NCBI GenBank assembly: GCA_021209875.1
Contig: JAGYVD010000009.1
Span: 2,046,001-2,110,000, forward strand
Direction: 5' to 3'
From: Rosellinia necatrix
Lineage: Eukaryota > Ascomycota > Sordariomycetes > Xylariales > Xylariaceae
Length of the DNA stretch: 64,000 nt
The number at the start of each line of letters is the position of its first letter. Position 1 is the stretch's first letter. Below are positions 37,492 to 48,799 of this stretch, piece after piece. A model generated the notes under the pieces. The model did not search any database. It saw only the letters and a program-made list of their open reading frames with translations, and had not been told where the DNA came from. Made by a program: the position numbers and the translations under genes.

Positions 37492-38405
37492 AAGACCCAT
37501 TAGACTATAAAGTCGAAATGATATCCAGCAGTGCGGGGGAGCTAGTACAATTTTTTTTTTTTAGGAGTACGCTGCTTTAGATCGAAACGATAAGTTGAAA
37601 CGGTTTCATGGTGGACCAGAATATCCGTCCACGGCTTTTGGGTAGAAGTCATTAGGGTGAAGCACAGTATTATGTCATGGGTTGAATCACTGGATACTTA
37701 TATAAGGCGGAGAAGGCATTGCCGTCCGATGTATTTTTCTTGCTTTCATACTTGATATCAACCCACGGTATAACAGCGAATGAAACATACCCTATCGTTT
37801 GCTTTATTTCTAACATCCGATGTTCTTTATACAGCGGCGAGAAAACCGATGATCCGTCCAGATAAACTTCGGAGAGGATAAAATCACGGCAAAAGGAGCA
37901 CGAGCTACAAGGAACACCAACATTCGTCGAACGATTCTCGGAATTAATCAAATGACATTATCTAGCTAGAGACATTTCTCCCATCAAGAGGGCGAAAGAA
38001 AACCGACATGGCTATGCGTGGACTCTGCGCTAGCCTGGGCAGCCAGCCATGCAGCGCTCAAGAAACTCCCCAACACCATGCAATGATGAAGAATGACACT
38101 CCGCAAGGACAAAAATCCTATAAAAACAACGCGCAGCCGACCTCCTCATCGCCCCTCTCTCCCTTCTTTGCTTTTAAGTCTACCAAGAGAAAAAGATATA
38201 TGCTAGGTTAAATGACATGCTGCCACCGGAAAAAAAAAGAAAAAGAAAGAAAAACATGCAGTCGTTTCATCATAAATGAAGCGGTCCTGGCCGCGTGAGC
38301 GGGGCAGCGAGGGGGGGGGGTAGAACCCCGTTGCCGAGGGAGGCGGGGATGAAGTATGTCGATGTGATGTGAGAAGAACGGGGGGGGGGCTTTGTCACGG
38401 ATGGT
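37492..38405. other. Intergenic DNA between convergent genes
   Basis: Contains homopolymer A and T runs (37552-37561, 38231-38242) and G runs near 38311 and 38381. A minus-strand frame at 37670-37951 with a Cys pair lacks any recognised domain and is not called. Confidence 0.5.
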
Positions 38406-39569
38406 CTAGCACACCACGGGTATCCAACGGCCGGTGGCGAAGTCCTGCCTCAGCTCTTGCTGGCCCCGTCTCTGCTGCTTCTTCTTCTCCTCCTCCGCCT
38501 CCAAGCGCTCCCTCTCGACCTGCTCGAGCGCCGAAGCGAGCTCAAGCTGCTGCCCTTCCCGCCCGCTCTCCGCGGCATCACCCTCGCCGCTCTCCAGCTG
38601 CTGTTGCTGTTGCAACAGGAACTGGGCGTAGCGGGACTGCTTGTTGTGGATGCCGCACTCGGTCTTCTGCTGACCCTTCCAGCGGCCGGCGCGCTCGTCC
38701 TCGCCGGCGGCGACGGGCTCGGTGGAGTGCCAGTCGCCGACGGACTTGTAGCCGCGGTCGAGGAGGGCGTTGTAGGGGACGTCATGCTCGGCGATGTAGG
38801 CGCGAACCTGGGCGAAGGACCAGTCGAGCAGGGGGTTGATCTTGACGACGACGCCGCCGGGGCCCTCGTCGACCTCGACGAAGGGGATGGCGTCGCGCTC
38901 GCCGCCCTGGCTGCGGCGGCGGCCGGTGAGGACGGCGGCGACGCCGAGCTCGGCGTACGCGCGCCGCTGCGGTTCGACCTTGGCCAGCCAGTCGTACAGC
39001 TCGGCGGTCTCGGGCGCGGCGTAGAGGCGGGCGCCGTGGCGGGCCTCGAACTCGGCGGCGGTGGCGGCGCCGGCGGGCCGGTAGACGTGGAGGCGCACGG
39101 ACGGGTAGCGCGCGGCCACGCGCGCGACGAGGTCGTAGGTCTCGGGGAAGTGGTGCAGCGTGTCGAGGAAGACGGCCTCGACCGGCGGCAGCGACGGCTC
39201 CGACGCCGCCAGCCGCGCCAGCATGTCTATCGTCACCAGGCCCGTCAGCCCGAACGCCGTCGTCTGGTACAGGTTCGGGAACTGCCGCACCGCGAACCGC
39301 AGCCTCTCCGGCGGCGCCATGCCCGCCATCTGCTCGTTTAGGTGCCGCAGCCGCGCCGGTGTCAGCGTCGCCAACTGCGGTAGGCTGGATGTGGAGGAGG
39401 ACGGCGACGGCGAGAGCGAGGACGATGGGGAGGAGCTGCCCGTCGTCGTCGTGTAAGAGGACGCTGACGCGTAGCCCGACTCTAGCTCCTCGTTCTCCGA
39501 TGGCTTCATTGTGTCTAGGGGCTGGAGCCGGGGTGTGGCGGCCTTGGATGAGCGCGGTGTTGAGCCCAT
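38406..39569 (-). CDS. MET16: Phosphoadenylyl-sulfate (PAPS) reductase
   Basis: Single exon, 387 codons. The enzyme reduces PAPS to sulfite with thioredoxin in assimilatory sulfate reduction, in the cytosol. Residues 1-65 are a low-complexity Ser/Pro/Thr leader. The PP-loop fold follows: FAVRQFPNLYQTTAFGLTGL, IDMLARLAA, VFLDTLHHFPETYDLV, and AVLTGRRRSQGGERDAIPFV. The signatures KSVGDWHSTEPV and KTECGIH are present, the latter with the catalytic Cys about residue 305. Only this one Cys pattern is present, so this is the PAPS-type enzyme and not the iron-sulfur APS type. The final 75 residues are Gln/Glu-rich, containing a poly-Gln and a predicted helix. Very high GC codon use gives long shadow frames on the plus strand. 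Confidence 0.94.
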   Translation of the reverse strand: MGSTPRSSKAATPRLQPLDTMKPSENEELESGYASASSYTTTTGSSSPSSSLSPSPSSSTSSLPQLATLTPARLRHLNEQMAGMAPPERLRFAVRQFPNLYQTTAFGLTGLVTIDMLARLAASEPSLPPVEAVFLDTLHHFPETYDLVARVAARYPSVRLHVYRPAGAATAAEFEARHGARLYAAPETAELYDWLAKVEPQRRAYAELGVAAVLTGRRRSQGGERDAIPFVEVDEGPGGVVVKINPLLDWSFAQVRAYIAEHDVPYNALLDRGYKSVGDWHSTEPVAAGEDERAGRWKGQQKTECGIHNKQSRYAQFLLQQQQQLESGEGDAAESGREGQQLELASALEQVERERLEAEEEKKKQQRRGQQELRQDFATGRWIPVVC

Positions 39570-41006
39570 TTTGTGTGTGTATGTGTGTGTGTTGTCGCCT
39601 CAAGGACGGTGTTTATGGGAAAGGTTTGGAGGGTATGGTGTGATGTCTATCCAGGGAGTTTGTGTTGATGGGTGGATGTTGTAGTTTTGTCTAAGATAAG
39701 GGTCACTAGCTGAGAATATAGAAGCAAGGAGTGTGTCGTAGGTTTCTATAGTTTGTACGATGTGGTGTGAAAGTGAAATTAGTGTCTAGCAGTGATGAAG
39801 ATACAAATCTAGACGTAGCCGAGGGGGGGGGCATATTAGATCTTTGCTTCGTCTGCGTTGTATCCGGCGTTATGCAGGTTCTCCTCTCACCCTTGGTTTG
39901 TCATAGCACAAAGGCGCTTTAGATCTTGCTCCGACTGACTAATTAGGCCTCGAGCACATCATCAATGCCATAGTTTTCCATCTCCCCGGTTCTCTGGGTC
40001 CCATTCGCTTGGCCGGTCCCAGACCGGCGAGATGCCCCAGTGGGAGCATGCCGGGACCCCCAATCAGCGCTGCCTTTGTGTGATGGTTTCTAGAAAGCGC
40101 GGTTCGAGAAATTTTAGAAGACGATCACGACATCTGCGCTAGCCGGCGAGGCCGAGGCCCTGATTGGACGGGTTATCCTAACCGTTGTGAGTCCAAACTG
40201 CATCTCCGAAGCGCTATGTATGGAGTCCGGCTATGGCGACATCACTTCAGCCGCATCCCGCTTCCCCGATACCCTGAGGCAGGCGGGCAGGGGCCCTTCG
40301 GCTTGTACGTATCCCATAACTACTTACTAAGCCCACTTTTCCCCCAAGCGCCTCCTTTTCGTCGCGCCGAGTTCGAGACGGCTGTTTTATAGTTGAGATA
40401 TGAGATCCAATCCCAGGCGTTGAGCTCGCATTGCGTGCTATGAGATGCTCACAGGAAGGATCATATTCAAATCCATCGACCGGTAGTTATCTCTTCATAT
40501 ATGGTTCCCCCGCCTGCTTCGTCTCGACAGAATGAGTCAACCAACTAGACATGGCCCAGTATGATATGGCGATTGCGTGATGTCCTCTTAGTGGCTTTGT
40601 ATAACATTGGCGTCAGCAGCCGAGGCGATGACACAAGCGGCCAGACCTCCCGAGACCGACGCCATCAATTTGATCTGCCCGCATGGAGCTTCAAACTGCG
40701 CATTGTCGGCGTGTCATCTGCGGCTCCATACTTTTGCAATATAAAAAGCGAGCTTGCCACCCCCGGTTCGCGGAACGGTGTGGTCGTAACCTCGCCGTGG
40801 CACCGACTTGGCTGGGGATTGGTTCACAGCCGCCAGGTTAAACCGTAGCCGTTGGCTACGCGGAAACAACTACTCCATACATATGTCGGTGACAACACTT
40901 CCCTAAAGGCCGTGCTCACCTGCCTCTGGGGTTGATCTACTGACTTGGGGTCAAATCATCTCTCTGATAAGTGTGGAGGATATGGTCTAATCACAGGTGG
41001 CCGCCC

Positions 41007-41035
41007 CTCTGCGAGTCTCTGCGAGTCTCTGCGAG
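41007..41035 (+). repeat. Short tandem repeat of GCGAGTCTCT
   Basis: CTCT, then GCGAGTCTCT twice and GCGAG, all adjacent. Confidence 0.9.
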
Positions 41036-41682
41036 GGGATGTGAGGTGTCCCCATCGCATCATGATTGGTATGGTATCTCGACCCGGTTACTTCAGCTAT
41101 ACGCCATGCCAACGGATGTAAGGAACCTAGCCCTGGGTAAACGAGATATCCCCTGGCGCCTGAGAGCGCGCACGGCGGGTATGGCGCCGGCCCTCTCGCA
41201 GAGATAGGGGACAAAGGCCGACGGCGTGGATGTCGCAATCGAAGTGGTTGATGATGCGCCGCAAAGGTTTTCTGCGGTTATCGGAAGACTTGGTATTGGG
41301 CTTACGCACGTGGAGCATGAGCCATGGCATGAGGTTATCAGGAGGCTAGGGAGAGTGAGGAATGGCGAAGTTGCACGCAATCGCCGGTTGTCGGTTTGAT
41401 AGGAGCCGCCCGATTGCCGTTTTCGGAACGTTTGGCCGGGCACGAAACCACCACAAACTCGGCAGGGTTCCTTCACAGCTTTCTTAGAGCCTATAAAGGG
41501 TCTAACATTCTCGCTTAGATGCATGCATTCATTTGATGGTAATATTCATCTGCCAGTATAGCTACACTACTTGCCTACATAATGCCAAAGTTGGGATGTT
41601 TAGAATCAGCTTCGAGTGTGCCATCTACTGTAATATCAGCAACACGGACATGAACAGGCACTAGAAGATTATATGCATACAC

Positions 41683-41714
41683 GTATGTATGTATGTATGT
41701 ATGTATGTATGTAT
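41683..41714 (+). repeat. (GTAT)n microsatellite
   Basis: About eight GTAT units in an otherwise unremarkable intergenic stretch. Confidence 0.95.
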
Positions 41715-42182
41715 ATCTCTGCTGTTCTTGAGGAGAGAGAGGTGTTCATATACCTATCTTAGCGGTTCTAGATTCTGTTGCTATTATCAAGTCGCTGCTG
41801 CCCGCCTAGGTATGGTTCAGACAATCGATGACGACATTGCCCATGATGAACAAGCTAATGCCTACCTACTTAGGTATTAGCTCTCGTCGAGGGGCTTGGC
41901 TACAGCGAAGCAGGCCAATTAGAACGTAGCTACATTACACTCCGTAACGACCCTTTGTTCAAGGACATGGCTTTTCTCAGGTACATGATCAGGGCCGTGA
42001 GCGCCACGTTAATGTAGCCAAATTAGCGCATGATTACATCAAATATCATTTAGACTACCGAGTGTAACAGAGTATCGCGCTGCAAGTTCCCAGACTGCCA
42101 GAGTCCCCAGGGAGCCCCCAGACCTGTTCCTTGTAACTTATCATCCCCATCTGACATCACCGGTTGCCGAGTCGGGTCGACA

Positions 42183-43613
42183 ATGGACAGCCAAGACAGC
42201 CCCGCGAAGCAAAGTCGCGCCGACCGACCTCAGCTTTCGCCTTCGATGCGCAGCAGCTCGTTCCTCAACGACCACCAGCAATATCGCTCCCCCATCTCGC
42301 CCGACAGCCACGGCAATTTTGGCATAGATACCGTCGTGGAGGATTTACAGGCTGCCCGGCTGTCGCCTCCCAAGTCTTTCAGCCCCTTCAGTGGCGTGCC
42401 CGGCATAGGTGACCCCCCTCCGCGCATCGTACAGGGCCTCAGCTATGAGTTTAGCCACCCGAACTGCGCTCCCCCGAGGGGGAGCACGTCACAGCGCATC
42501 ATTGCGACCCTGATGTACAAGGCGAGATCGACAGCTGCATCGTCCTCTCCGCGCTTGGGCTCTTCCTCGACCTCTGATATTCCCGCTAGCTTTGCGCCAA
42601 CCACCAATCCGGACAACTTTCCCCTCGAGGCGCCTCCGGCCGTCGAACCCGAATCACTCGACAATATATATGGGTCTTACATATCGCCCATGTGTATCAC
42701 CTCCTTCCTCCATCTCATGTCTACCTTCCCGCTGCCCCCAGGTGTGACGGGAACCACTTCTTCCCACCGCTGTCTCGATGACCAAGAGCATCCTTTGGTC
42801 GTTGAATTAACCCTCTCTCCCATTCCGGACCCTAGCTATCTCTCGTTAGGGGACCTACGGAAACACGAGTCCATCTACCGGTTCGAACGGGAATGGAACG
42901 TCGATGTTGTCTTACGGCCCGATACGCTTTGGCGCCGACACCCACGCCTGGTCGTTTTTGACATGGACAGTACCCTGATCACGCAGGAAGTGATAGATCT
43001 CCTCGCTGCCAAAATCACCGACCCGCCGGACCTTGCCGCTAGGGTTGCTGATATAACCCATCGTGCCATGACGGGCGAGCTGGAATTTGACACTGCTTTC
43101 CGAGAACGAGTAGCACTCCTCAAAGGCTTACCCGCCACAATCTTCGAGGAGCTCCAGCCCATACTGGATGTCACCAAAGGAGTGCCACAGCTTCTCAGGG
43201 CTCTCAAGAAATTGGGCATCAGAACGGCCGTGCTGTCGGGTGGCTTCCTACCCCTAACAAGTTGGCTTGCGAGAGAATTGGGCATCGACTACGCCCATGC
43301 GAACGAGGTTGTCATTAGCGACACGGGGCGGTTGACCGGTGAGGTGCAGGGGAAAATCGTTGGGAAGGAGCGAAAGCGGGAGCTGCTCCTAGAGATCGCC
43401 AAGAAAGAGGATGTGGAACTGGAACAAGTGATAGCCGTCGGCGACGGCGCCAACGATTTGCTGATGCTGGCCACGGCTGGCCTGGGTGTCGCGTGGAACG
43501 CGAAGCCCCTCGTTCAGATGGAGGCTAGCGCGCGCCTCAATGGCAGCTCACTGCTCGACCTGCTCTACTTGTTAGGGTTCACTCGCGAGGAAACTGACAT
43601 GCTGACTAAATGA
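42183..43613 (+). CDS. SER2: Phosphoserine phosphatase
   Basis: Single exon, 476 codons. It hydrolyses phosphoserine in the last step of serine synthesis. The HAD-fold catalytic half carries motif I in VVFDMDSTL (nucleophile Asp about residue 260, second Asp 262), motif II in VLSGGFLPL, the conserved KIVGKERK lysine region and motif III GDGANDL (Asp about 421). TREETDMLTK closes it. Fungal enzymes have a long N-terminal region; here about 170 residues of Ser/Pro-rich sequence followed by a SPMCITSFLHLMSTFPLPPG segment that may be part of an N-terminal regulatory ACT-like domain. The start at 42183 is the first ATG of the frame. The retroelement begins only 173 bp after the stop. Confidence 0.93.
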   Translation: MDSQDSPAKQSRADRPQLSPSMRSSSFLNDHQQYRSPISPDSHGNFGIDTVVEDLQAARLSPPKSFSPFSGVPGIGDPPPRIVQGLSYEFSHPNCAPPRGSTSQRIIATLMYKARSTAASSSPRLGSSSTSDIPASFAPTTNPDNFPLEAPPAVEPESLDNIYGSYISPMCITSFLHLMSTFPLPPGVTGTTSSHRCLDDQEHPLVVELTLSPIPDPSYLSLGDLRKHESIYRFEREWNVDVVLRPDTLWRRHPRLVVFDMDSTLITQEVIDLLAAKITDPPDLAARVADITHRAMTGELEFDTAFRERVALLKGLPATIFEELQPILDVTKGVPQLLRALKKLGIRTAVLSGGFLPLTSWLARELGIDYAHANEVVISDTGRLTGEVQGKIVGKERKRELLLEIAKKEDVELEQVIAVGDGANDLLMLATAGLGVAWNAKPLVQMEASARLNGSSLLDLLYLLGFTREETDMLTK

Positions 43614-43786
43614 CCCATCAGGTAGACAGTCGCCGAGTGGTGAAGATGAGTTATGGCGAAAGGGTTGGTTCTCGTATATCGTTGGCGAGTTGACTAGCGG
43701 GCCTAGGAACATCGAGGCATTTGCATGCATCTACATGCTTCTTGTACGTGATGATTATGAACAGAGTTCAACACGACTGAAATATA

Positions 43787-43906
43787 TGTTAGGGAATATG
43801 TATGGTGGTCTGTGCACCCGGGACCCTAAACCTATCCACTTTTCACCCTAGCTTAAGAAATAGCTCTATAACCAATATAATATTATTCCTTATTCCAAAC
43901 CTAACA
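43787..43906 (+). repeat. Left terminal repeat (LTR, 120 bp)
   Basis: Starts TGTTAGG and ends CCTAACA, a perfect inverted 7-mer with the canonical TG...CA ends of LTRs. Nearly the same sequence recurs at 58146-58264, where about 15 sites are C-to-T or G-to-A changed. The left copy is the less damaged one. Confidence 0.75.
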
Positions 43907-43952
43907 AATTAGTGAGAGCTGCAGAATTCAAACCTGCGCGGTTTCTTACCGC
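43907..43952 (+). other. Extended primer-binding site antisense to a class II tRNA 3' half
   Basis: Directly after the LTR, TAG at 43910-43912 could be a G-to-A form of TGG. Then TGAGAGCT pairs with a tRNA acceptor strand (AGCTCTCA). Bases 43921-43937 read on the minus strand as a T arm: stem GCAGG/TCTGC around loop TTTGAAT. Bases 43938-43952 read as a five-pair stem GCGGT/ACCGC with loop AAGAA, which fits the long variable arm of a Leu or Ser tRNA. A whole tRNA is not present: no 5' acceptor strand was found upstream on the minus strand. Confidence 0.65.
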
Positions 43953-45279
43953 GGTTTAATACAACTTATATATTTGTTCATTATTAAAATTATTAGTTAA
44001 TCAGGTTGCTAAAGGGTTTTTTAGTCCGGTAGTAGCTATTTAAGAGAATTAAGTAAAAGGAAGGGCAACAGCAACAGACTAAAAATTAAAAACAGATCAA
44101 CATATTTATAAACTATAGAGCTAAAATATTTTGCCAGAGGCTTTAATTTAAATTATAGGTTCTTTAGATAAATTAAGACTTATATATCTTTTTTTTTTAT
44201 TTAATTTTTTTTTATTATTATCTAACGAGATCTTGTTAATTAAAACTATAAAAATCGGCTTTAAAAAAATAAAAAGCATTTGCTATTATCGGTTTAATAA
44301 CTGTTTTTATTATTATATAGTAGCAATTTATTATTTAGTACTGATTTTAATATAGTTATTTTGTTTTTTTTATTTAGTAACGTTAATATAAAACTTTAAA
44401 TTGTAAGATTTATAAAAGAATTTTAAGCTAGCTAAAACATTAGAACAACTTGGACTTAAAAAGGACACGTGGCGTTAGGCTGCTTAAAAAGCTTATATAA
44501 AATTTAAAACTTAAATTTAAGCTAACTTAAACAAATTATTTAATCTATTTTTTTATTAGCATAAAAAAAGTATGTTTAGTTTTTATATTTTAATTAAAGT
44601 TTTTAATATATTATAATTTTTTAGTTAAATAAATTTATATTATCTTTTATATAGTTTATAGCTTAACTTTTTAGAGCTTTTAATTTTTTATTTAAATAGG
44701 CGATTTTTAAAATGTTTGTCGGAAATTATTTTTTTTTTAAAAAAAGCTTAGGTAAAAACTTAAAAAAATATATAAAAGATATAATTTTTTATGCTTAAAA
44801 AGTTTTAAGAAATTTAGCCCTACTTAATAATAATTTAGTCTTATAAAATAAAATAAGATCTGTTTTTTATAAAAGTTTTAAAAGTAAAGCTTAAAAATAG
44901 TATTAATATATAAACGCTGACTCGCAGAAAAATTAGGCGGCTTTTTAAAAAGGTTTTATAAACTAATTTTTTTTAAAAGTAATAAACTGAGATTTAAAGT
45001 TAAAAGCTTAAATTAAAAATTTTAACCGACTGCTAGCGGAATTTCTAGCTAAGTTAATAAATCGTGTTAATAAGTTGTTTTTAAAAGTTAATAATATTTA
45101 ATTAAAAAATTTGCGTTAGAATTTATACTGTAATATATGTAGTAAAAGCTATAAAAAAAATAACCGAATTTATAAACAAGTTATCGACTAACTAGTTAAT
45201 TAAAAATTAATAACTAGATTTAAAGAATTTATAAACGTTTATATATATTAATATGTAGCGGATACTGTAGTAGCATATG

Positions 45280-45920
45280 TTTTAAAACTTGGTAAAAAAT
45301 TGGAATTTTTTGACCAGGTAGGCATAAAATTACGACCGTTTAAAACAGACGATAGCGATTTTATTAAAAAAATAAGTAAAGCTATTAGAACCGTGTTAAA
45401 ACAATATAAAGTAGTGTTACTATTTGTAATATCTGCCCTACTAGCATATATATTACCCCGGTTTTTTTTAAGACTTTAGTTTTAATTTAACGTATATAAG
45501 TATTTGTTAAGCTATTATAACTAAGCTTATTATAAGATGTTTAAACAGCTTTTATTAAGCTAGTATTAATTATATATATTTTTATAACTTTTTAGCCAGA
45601 AATATAAGTATATTTAAGGCTAAAATAATAGCTACTACTTTAAGTATTTAGATTTTATAAAAAAAATATAATAGAACAATAGTTTTTTAAATAAATAGAA
45701 AAATCTGCGCAAGATATTCTAAAAAGAAAGATACTGTAGGACATATTAAGGACGCAGTAAATATAACATGTATAAAAGATATAATAAAAAACGTAAAAAA
45801 TATAGAAAAAGATATAAAAATTAACTCTGTTTAATTTTAATCTGTTAGAATTGTAGTATAAAAAAACACGGAGTATATAAATGTTTAAAAAAATAAAGGC
45901 CGTACTAAGAAAAAGCTTGT
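45280..45920 (+). pseudogene. Gag relic with CCHC zinc knuckle
   Basis: Around 45300-45420 a plus-strand frame reads KLEFFDQVGIKLRPFKTD then SDFIKKISKAIRT. Further on, in the same orientation, TGT...TGT...CAC...TGT at 45843-45884 spells C-x2-C-x4-H-x4-C, the retroviral-type zinc knuckle of Gag. The frame between is full of TAA and TAG codons. Confidence 0.55.
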
Positions 45921-48799
45921 ATTTATAAAGCAGTAGAATAAAAATTATTGTTGCTAATGGACCTCTGTTATAATTTATTAGACGTTGTTTTTTAAAGATG
46001 GAATATAATTTCTGCAGCTTTTTCTGCTTTTTTAAGTTTTTCAGCTTTATAGGCTCTTGGGCCGGCTATTACTAATATAAATATAAATGTAATAATAGAT
46101 TTTAATAAAAAAAATCGCGACTTTTAAATATTAAAAAGAAAAAAAGCAGGAATTTATATATAAAACGAAAACTAACGCTTTTTAAGCTTATAAAGCTAAA
46201 ACTGCCTAAGTGTCGCTTAATTATACGGATATTTTTTTTGCTTAACTTTATAAACAAAAGCAATTTATAAAAGGTTTTTTAGCAAATCTAATGTTTGTTT
46301 AAAATAAAAATAATAATATTAAAATATATAATGCTTTTTTAATTAAAAAAAAAAATAAAGAAGTAATAAACGTACTATTTAAACCGCCGTTACTTTATTT
46401 AATTCTGCAGGTAAAACAATTAAGCAAGCTTAATAAAAGATTACGGGAGAAACTCACCCAACGGCTAGTCGAAGCTTAAAAATAGATTATTAAACGGAAC
46501 ACCGTTTTTATTCAGGCTTATAAAAACAACCGTAAAAATCGTATAAATATTAGCTAATTATTAAAATTAACCCTGTTTTTTTAGCATTACTTAGGGCTAA
46601 TTATTAAATAAATCCCCTACTATTTAAGCTTAGCTTACTTATAAAATAAAACTATCTTTTACTATAAAGCTTAAACGACTACAAAAGTTTAAAAAAAAAA
46701 AAAAATATTACTTAGTAGCAGCAAAAATAAGTTTTTTAGCTATATCAGCCCAAGCTATATATATTAATCAAGCTGCTAATAATAATAGAAAAACATATTT
46801 TAGCTATATTTAAAAAAAACTAAGTTTAGTTTAAATAAAAAAATATTTAATTAATAATAGCTTTTTATTTAAACTTATTAGCTCTAATTATATTAAACGT
46901 TATAAATTAATATTAAAGATAGTACTACGACCGCTAGAATTAAAAATAGCTGATAATAGCACTTCTTTTATTTACTACTACGTAGTATTTTTATTTATCG
47001 TTTAAAAAATTATATTAGTTATATATGCCTATATTACAGGCCAAAATTAAACCTATAATTTACTACTAAAAAAAGTTTAGCTGCGATAAAATGCCGCCGT
47101 AATCGATTATATTATTAATTAAATTACTTTTAAAAGGATTAAAGGAGCTAAATATATTTTTTAAATAATAAAAGTAGTATTAATTAAGCCTAGTGTTTTA
47201 AAAAAACGTCTAGAAATAAATAATTAAGGCTTTAGAACTTCGTCGGAAAAAAACAATAACGATTTAAATTTAAACGATAAAATTTAAAAAAAGAAAGTCT
47301 ATTATATAAACATTTATAATCAAGATATAATTAAAAAAGCAATTAATATTGCTAAATTAATTTTAACAGAAACTAAGGCATTAATAACTATAAAATTAAA
47401 AAACTAATATAAAGCTTATATTTAAATTAAGCTTTAAAACAGGATTATAACAATTTAAAAAAAATTAACCAAGCTACAGAAAACTTAAAACTTTTTAAAA
47501 AAAAAATAACTTTTGTTAAATATAATGTTTTTATCTCTTCTGTTTTAACAGATTTAATTTTATATTTTAAGCTTATACGTTAAACTTGTAATATTAATAA
47601 AATTGTTTTTATCCCGGTGGAGAAAAGCTTTTTAAGTATTAATTTATAAATCGTTAACCGTCTGTTATTACAAAAAACTATTTTTAGTAACTTATATAAC
47701 CAGATCCTTTTATAAGCTCCCCCACCTATTACTTTTATTAATTTTAGTAAACTTTGCTTAATTATATTTTTAAAACGAAAAAAATTAAAAGAATATATAA
47801 TGTTGCTTATTTTAAAAGTAAAAATAAAAAGAAAAAAAGAAGAGATAATTTTAAGTCTGCAGGACCCTTAAAAAATTGCTTTATTAATACTGTATAAATT
47901 AGCTAAAAATCTTTAAAATAAAAAAAACCTGTTTGCTTATTATTTTTAAATAATAAGTAACTTTAATACGTTAGTGCTTAAAATAGATATTTGTAATAAT
48001 TAAGAAATAACTGTTTTAGGGTTAGATAATTAATTTAATGCAGATCTGGCTCTAGCGTTTATTAAACAAAACAAGTTTTTCTGCTAAAATTTTAAAGTAT
48101 TTAATAAATATAAAGCCGAAATAGCAGTAAATATAGGATTTATTTAGTAGCCCCTAGAAATAATTTAAACGTTTACTTATTATAAAAACTTACAACTGCT
48201 GAATTAATAAGTACTTATAATAAATATATAACCTATTTATAGGCTTTTAAGTTAAAAGAAATAAAGAAAATTTAAAGTAATAAAGCGACTTAAACAACAG
48301 TTATTGTTTAATAAACTTTAGTAAGTGGTCGACTAATGGTTTAAAACGTTATAATTTATTATTAAAAACAGGGCTATTATTTAAAAATAACAAGCTTAGG
48401 CTTAAAAACTTTATTATATATAGAAAGATTATTTTATAGTTAGCTTAAGGGATATAAAAATAACAGACTTAATAGAACATATTATTATAATAGATAAATT
48501 TATTAAACTTTATAAACTACGTTAATTAAAATATATAATAAATAAGAGGAACTTTATAAAAAGAATCCTTTTTTAGTTAAAAACAGCCGAGCTAATCTAT
48601 TTAAGCATTTCAGCTTAAGAAGCATAAATAAAATACTTATTAAAATTAAAACCGAAAAAAAAACGATTTATATGCTGTTATATTCTTATTAATCAGGCAA
48701 TAATAAAGCTTTAATAGCTAATTTATAAACGCGACAAGGTGTTTAATGTTTTAATTTAAAAAAATCACGCAGTGTTTTTTTAAAAGGATGCAGCCCACA

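Larger units (their letters stand above)
39570..42182. other. Long intergenic region (2.6 kb)
   Basis: No gene recognised on either strand. It separates two divergent amino-acid-related genes. Contains a short 10-base tandem repeat (GCGAGTCTCT, 41007-41035) and a tetranucleotide repeat (41683-41714). The minus-strand frame at 41093-41524 has no family resemblance. Confidence 0.5.

Noticed and set aside
38457..39341. A 294-residue plus-strand open frame
   Set aside because: Shadow of the GC-rich PAPS reductase gene on the minus strand.
41093..41524. A 143-residue minus-strand open frame
   Set aside because: No domain, no coding pattern, and no splice partners nearby; likely chance.
43910..43990. 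Functional tRNA gene on the minus strand
   Set aside because: Only the 3' half is present; the matching 5' acceptor strand, D arm and anticodon arm are absent in the expected 50 bp.
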